DNA from: Candidatus Nanohalarchaeota archaeon
GTDB taxonomy: Archaea; EX4484-52; B79-G9
NCBI GenBank assembly: GCA_030594795.1
Contig: JAUVEK010000049.1
Coordinates: 1 to 8,837 of the forward strand
Direction of reading: 5' to 3'
Length of the DNA stretch: 8,837 bases
Translations under genes and position numbers: made by a program
Shown here: positions 6,588-8,837 of the stretch, piece by piece
Layout of the letters: each line of letters begins with the position of its first letter
How positions within the stretch are numbered: position 1 is the stretch's first letter
Notes under the pieces: model-generated
Database searches by the model: none
What the model was told of the DNA's origin: nothing
Seen by the model: the letters and a program-made list of their open reading frames with translations, nothing else

Positions 6588-7190
6588 TTATCTTTTTATG
6601 TTCAACTGTGGTGTTCTATGGCATAGATATTCCTGTTTCGCCACCTGGACCAGGGTTTCTTCTTTGGATAAGCAGTAGTCAATGGCATTTGGAATTTCCG
6701 TGCTATCCAGTGCTTTCCAGAAGCAATGCCATTCACCGGATATTATGTAATCTGGCGCCATCTTTTTGTAAAAATCTATCACAGGATTATCTGATTTGGC
6801 GCGCCAGCACATTTTGTTTTCTTCCTTCAGGACTGTTTCAAACAGCTTTTTTCCAATGCCGTTTTTCTGGTACTTTCTTCTTGTCACGAACTTGTCCATG
6901 TAAGAAAAACCATGTCCAGTATCTTCAATTACAATAGCGCTTAAGTACACACCATCGTTTTCAGCTAAGAAAATCTTCTTAGGATTCACGATATTGGAAT
7001 AATTATCAACAAGTCTCCTGGTGCCCTGCTCGCATGCAAATCCATCTTCAACCAGCGAGCAGAATTCGCATGCATCTATTTCATTGTAACTTGTGTAAGT
7101 TCTAATGGAATCGTTTTGTGCAATTTCCGGGTTCCCAGCACAATCACCAGACAGCTTAAGCAAAATTTTGTCTGCTTCTTTGGCATTCAC
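6588..7190 (-). CDS. Stand-alone N-acetylglutamate synthase-like acetyltransferase (GNAT, DUF619 type)
   Basis: A 200-aa GNAT acetyltransferase. The acetyl-CoA loop is KYQKNGIGKKL (107-117, Q-x-x-G-x-G form). Around it the order YMDKF (97-101), CWR (128-130), NP (135-136), FYKK (140-143), W154 and FW (157-158) matches, in order and spacing, the catalytic domain of vertebrate and Xanthomonas-type N-acetylglutamate synthase, remembered as YLDKF..Q-G-x-G..FWR..NP..WY..W..FF-W. In those enzymes this domain follows an amino-acid-kinase domain; here it is alone. The gene lies 32 nt after argF on the same strand, so acetylation of glutamate as the first step of arginine synthesis is the best reading. 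Residues 160-200 are an extra tail. The GTG at 7190 is the only usual start in this frame after the TAA at 7203-7205; the good ribosome site nearby points to an ATG in another frame. A generic GNAT is the alternative. Confidence 0.78.
   Translation of the reverse strand: MNAKEADKILLKLSGDCAGNPEIAQNDSIRTYTSYNEIDACEFCSLVEDGFACEQGTRRLVDNYSNIVNPKKIFLAENDGVYLSAIVIEDTGHGFSYMDKFVTRRKYQKNGIGKKLFETVLKEENKMCWRAKSDNPVIDFYKKMAPDYIISGEWHCFWKALDSTEIPNAIDYCLSKEETLVQVAKQEYLCHRTPQLNIKR
6593..6598 (-). promoter_or_regulatory. Weak TATA-like element before the 512-aa membrane protein
   Basis: TAAAAA on the minus strand, 28 nt before ATG 6570, inside the last codons of the acetyltransferase gene. Spacing fits the leaderless pattern of the neighbours, but the match is poor. 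Confidence 0.3.
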
Positions 7191-7203
7191 CGTTTGGCAA
7201 CAT
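7156..7203 (-). CDS. Possible 15-codon leader frame overlapping the acetyltransferase start
   Basis: ATG 7203 stands 3 nt after GGAGATGAT and opens a frame of 15 codons (MLPNGECQRSRQNFA, then TAA) that overlaps the first 35 nt of the acetyltransferase gene in another frame. Its ribosome site is far better than anything before GTG 7190. It could be a leader peptide (two AGA arginine codons in RSR), a coupling device, or the true start of the acetyltransferase with a single-base indel in the sequence. Confidence 0.3.
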   Translation of the reverse strand: MLPNGECQRSRQNFA

Positions 7204-7206
7204 TAA

Positions 7207-7215
7207 ATCATCTCC
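7207..7215 (-). promoter_or_regulatory. Ribosome binding site GGAGATGAT pointing to an out-of-frame ATG
   Basis: On the minus strand GGAGATGAT differs from the ideal GGAGGTGAT by one base and lies 3 nt before ATG 7203 in the argF-acetyltransferase gap. It is 16 nt from GTG 7190, too far to serve it directly in the usual way. Confidence 0.5.
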
Positions 7216-7222
7216 AGATATC

Positions 7223-8131
7223 TTATACCTTGTTCCCTATGTTCAGCAGTTTCAAAACTATTGCTTTCTGCATATGAAGGCGGTTTTCTGCCTGGTCAAA
7301 TACTACGCTTTTGGGCCCCTCAATCACCTCAGCTGTCTGCTCACAGCCGCGCCTGGCTGGCAGGCAGTTCATAAATATCGCATCAGGCTTTGCCAGATCC
7401 ATAATATCATTTGTCACCTGGTATGGCCTGAACATTTTTATGCGCTCCTCTTCCTGTTCTTTTGGAACATGGTAACTCATCCATGAGTCTGTATATATTA
7501 CATCTGCATCTTTTGCAGCTTCTGCTGCATCCTGTGTTATTCTTATTTTCGCATCTGTACCAATTACCTGTTTTTGAGGCATACATTCTTCAGGGCAGGC
7601 CACTGTCAGATTTATGCCCGTAATCTTACATCCATGTATCAATGAATGAGTAACATTATTGTTTCCGTCACCAAGAAATGCTATTTTCAGTCCTTTTAGA
7701 GCACCCCTTTTTTCTGTTATTGTCAGGAAATCTGACAGGATCTGGCAGGGGTGGCTGAAATCGGTGAGCGCATTAATTACAGGAATTGACGAATTCCCGG
7801 CGATCTTCTCTATTGTTTCATGGCAAAATAGCCTTGCAATGATTATGTCACAGTATCTGCTTATTGTTTTTGCAGTATCTTCAATTGTCTCTCCTTTGCC
7901 TATGGGTGAACTCCTGACATCATAGTATATTGCGTGACCACCAAGCTGCGTCATTCCTACTTCAAATGACACGCGTGTTCTCAGTGATGGTTTTTCAAAG
8001 AACATGAGCATTGTCTTGTTCTTTAGGCAATCTGCATACGATTCAGGACATTTTTTTATTTCCCGGGCAAGGTCCAAGAGTTCCTCTATCTCTTGCTTTG
8101 TCATGTCTTTAAGTGTAATTAGATGTTTCAT
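7223..8131 (-). CDS. argF: Ornithine carbamoyltransferase
   Basis: A 302-aa enzyme that makes citrulline from ornithine and carbamoyl phosphate in cytoplasmic arginine synthesis. The carbamoyl-phosphate site FEKPSLRTRVSFEVG (SLRTR 49-53), R100/H104 (ARLFCHET), HPCQ at 127-130, and the ornithine-side CLP at 256-258 followed by VVFDQAENRLHMQKA are all present, and length and start (MKHLITLKDM) are normal for the family. Two sites differ from the textbook form: the ornithine loop, usually DVWVSMG, reads DSWMSYHVP (215-223), and HCLPAHRG reads NCLPARRG. A closely related carbamoyltransferase with another amine substrate is therefore possible, though arginine context favours ArgF. The stop is 32 nt from the acetyltransferase start. 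Its promoter region, shared with a divergent ACT-domain gene, holds a dyad next to a TATAAAAT. Confidence 0.93.
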   Translation of the reverse strand: MKHLITLKDMTKQEIEELLDLAREIKKCPESYADCLKNKTMLMFFEKPSLRTRVSFEVGMTQLGGHAIYYDVRSSPIGKGETIEDTAKTISRYCDIIIARLFCHETIEKIAGNSSIPVINALTDFSHPCQILSDFLTITEKRGALKGLKIAFLGDGNNNVTHSLIHGCKITGINLTVACPEECMPQKQVIGTDAKIRITQDAAEAAKDADVIYTDSWMSYHVPKEQEEERIKMFRPYQVTNDIMDLAKPDAIFMNCLPARRGCEQTAEVIEGPKSVVFDQAENRLHMQKAIVLKLLNIGNKV

Positions 8132-8146
8132 ATTATCAAATGCCTG

Positions 8147-8154
8147 ATTTTATA
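8147..8154 (-). promoter_or_regulatory. TATA box candidate for argF
   Basis: TATAAAAT on the minus strand is a strong match, but its first T is only 23 nt before ATG 8131, about 5 nt shorter than the other genes here. Either initiation is close-spaced or the palindromic TATA at 8195-8206 is used instead, leaving a leader of about 47 nt. Confidence 0.45.
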
Positions 8155-8155
8155 G

Positions 8156-8169
8156 ACCCTGAACAGGGT
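8156..8169. promoter_or_regulatory. Dyad ACCCTG-AA-CAGGGT, operator candidate of argF
   Basis: Six-base perfect inverted arms with a 2-nt centre, directly upstream of the TATAAAAT at 8147-8154, over the place where a BRE element would be. A repressor here would block TFB/TBP. If transcription starts at the upstream TATA it would instead form a short hairpin in the argF leader. Confidence 0.5.
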
Positions 8170-8194
8170 GCCAGATAATATTGCAGGTTAGATA

Positions 8195-8206
8195 TATAAA
8201 TTTATA
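8195..8206. promoter_or_regulatory. Palindromic TATAAATTTATA, possible bidirectional promoter core
   Basis: A perfect 12-bp palindrome placing TATAAA on both strands in the middle of the divergent spacer. It could position transcription outward in both directions (near 8223 on plus, near 8178 on minus). AT-rich palindromes also arise by chance. Confidence 0.4.
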
Positions 8207-8212
8207 GATACA

Positions 8213-8218
8213 TTTATA
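8213..8218 (+). promoter_or_regulatory. TATA box candidate of the ACT-domain gene
   Basis: TTTATA on the plus strand predicts transcription start near 8242, in the middle of the dyad at 8235-8252, giving a leader of about 33 nt with the GGTGAT site. Confidence 0.45.
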
Positions 8219-8234
8219 CTAAAACAACGTCTTT

Positions 8235-8252
8235 TTGTCCTATTTGGGACAA
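8235..8252. promoter_or_regulatory. Dyad TTGTCC-N6-GGACAA, operator candidate of the ACT-domain gene
   Basis: Perfect 6-base inverted arms separated by TATTTG, an 18-bp site with half-site centres about one helical turn apart, as expected for a dimeric helix-turn-helix protein. It covers the predicted transcript start of the ACT-domain gene, the usual place for autorepression. Confidence 0.5.
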
Positions 8253-8263
8253 TCGGGGTATAA

Positions 8264-8269
8264 GGTGAT
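8264..8269 (+). promoter_or_regulatory. Ribosome binding site GGTGAT before an ATA start
   Basis: GGTGAT lies 5 nt before ATA 8275. No ATG, GTG or TTG stands at a suitable distance in the frame of the protein, so this site decides the unusual start. Confidence 0.6.
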
Positions 8270-8274
8270 AAAAA

Positions 8275-8837
8275 ATACCAACAATTTCAGAACAGGTCTG
8301 GGTTTACATCAGGAAAAAGCCGTATGTGCAGGAGGCAATAGAGCAGGGCATCGTGAACTTCAGCGCTCTTGCAAGAAAAATATCTCATGAAACAGACCAT
8401 GCCAGCTTTGATGCAGTGAAAGCCGCGCTTATGCGCTCCCGGGTGAAACTAATGAAGAACAGGCAGAAGCAGGAACAAGAGGTCATACGGCTGTTGAACA
8501 AATCCACTTTTAACATCAAAAATAAAGTTGCTCTGATTCACACGAGAGAGAAATTATATCCTGCAGATCCAATTGCAATGTCCAAGACACCAAGCGGATA
8601 CATTTACGTAATTGCAGAGGAAAATGCTCAAAAACTTAAAGGCAACCTGGATATCAAATATGGATTAAGCATAATCTCCATCACAAGCCCGATTGATATC
8701 GAGAGAATACCAGGAACTGCTGCATTCCTGTTTTCATCTTTAGCATCTGAAAACATAAATATTCAGCATATAATAGACTGCAGGGAAGACACATTCCTGG
8801 TGATTGGCGAGCATGATGCGCCACTTGCGTTCAGTGT
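8275..8837 (+). CDS. ACT-domain protein with N-terminal DNA-binding-like region, probable regulator; 3' end cut
   Basis: The frame is open from the TAA at 8269-8271 to the window end (187 codons seen). No usual start codon precedes the conserved-looking N-terminus PTISEQVWVYIRKKPYVQ; ATA 8275 with GGTGAT 5 nt upstream gives the natural length, whereas GTG 8326 or ATG 8431 would remove the first 17 or 52 residues. Residues about 4-55 (EAIEQGIVNFSALARKI and on) look like a helix-turn-helix-type region, followed by a charged helix (60-75). The C-terminal part is an ACT domain: PGTAAFLFSSLASENINIQ at 146-164, then CREDTFLVIGEHDA. Archaeal proteins with this layout, as I remember them, are of unknown function. 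ACT domains bind amino acids. Placed divergent to argF with dyads between, it is a candidate arginine-pathway regulator (inference). Confidence 0.78.
   Translation, partial: MPTISEQVWVYIRKKPYVQEAIEQGIVNFSALARKISHETDHASFDAVKAALMRSRVKLMKNRQKQEQEVIRLLNKSTFNIKNKVALIHTREKLYPADPIAMSKTPSGYIYVIAEENAQKLKGNLDIKYGLSIISITSPIDIERIPGTAAFLFSSLASENINIQHIIDCREDTFLVIGEHDAPLAFS

Noticed and set aside
6434..6937. 167-codon plus-strand frame across the acetyltransferase and membrane-protein genes
   Set aside because: It spans the junction of two well-supported minus-strand genes and reads as low-sense antisense sequence.
1..8837. CRISPR array, tRNA, rRNA, insertion sequence or integrase signs
   Set aside because: No repeated spacer-length units, no cloverleaf-like or rRNA-like stretch, no transposase or recombinase motif, and no flanking inverted repeats were seen on either strand.

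Overview
The window is archaeal. Most genes have a TATA-like hexamer 28-29 nt upstream of the start codon (leaderless pattern), others carry the archaeal Shine-Dalgarno GGTGAT, and the hydrogenase, carbamoyltransferase and surface proteins are archaeal in style. The lineage cannot be fixed from sequence alone. Many N-glycosylation sequons, a Cys-rich lipoprotein and Ig-like surface proteins would fit a DPANN- or Altiarchaeota-like or other uncultivated anaerobic euryarchaeal genome (inference).

Left block (about 1-2390, all minus strand, read right to left) is part of an energy-converting (group 4) [NiFe]-hydrogenase cluster: a NuoC/EchD-like subunit, the catalytic NuoD/EchE-like large subunit with all four nickel-binding cysteines, and the N-terminus of the NuoH/EchB-like membrane subunit, cut by the left edge. 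Between the catalytic and membrane subunits lie three very small reading frames: a 48-codon frame overlapping the large-subunit stop by ATGA, a 28-aa single-helix peptide behind a perfect GGTGATC, and a 98-aa protein with two membrane helices and a coiled coil. The electron-transfer small subunit (NuoB/EchC) and ferredoxin subunit are not in view.

Middle block (2401-6570, minus strand) encodes cell-envelope proteins of unknown role: a 652-aa secreted, sequon-rich protein with Ig/CARDB-like domains, a Cys-rich lipoprotein of about 189 aa, and a 512-aa protein with four N-terminal membrane helices and a large ectodomain carrying a motif repeated three times. Each has its own probable leaderless promoter.

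Right block (6588-8837) is an arginine-synthesis module. argF (ornithine carbamoyltransferase) and, 32 nt downstream, a stand-alone N-acetyltransferase resembling the catalytic domain of vertebrate/Xanthomonas-type N-acetylglutamate synthase run on the minus strand. Divergently on the plus strand is a gene, cut by the right edge, for a protein with an N-terminal DNA-binding-like region and a C-terminal ACT (amino-acid-sensing) domain. It seems to start at a non-canonical ATA. The 143-nt divergent spacer holds two clean dyads and a palindromic TATA element, so the ACT protein is a candidate amino-acid-responsive regulator of the argF operon and of itself. The first and last acetyl/ornithine steps of the arginine route would then sit together under one local control unit.
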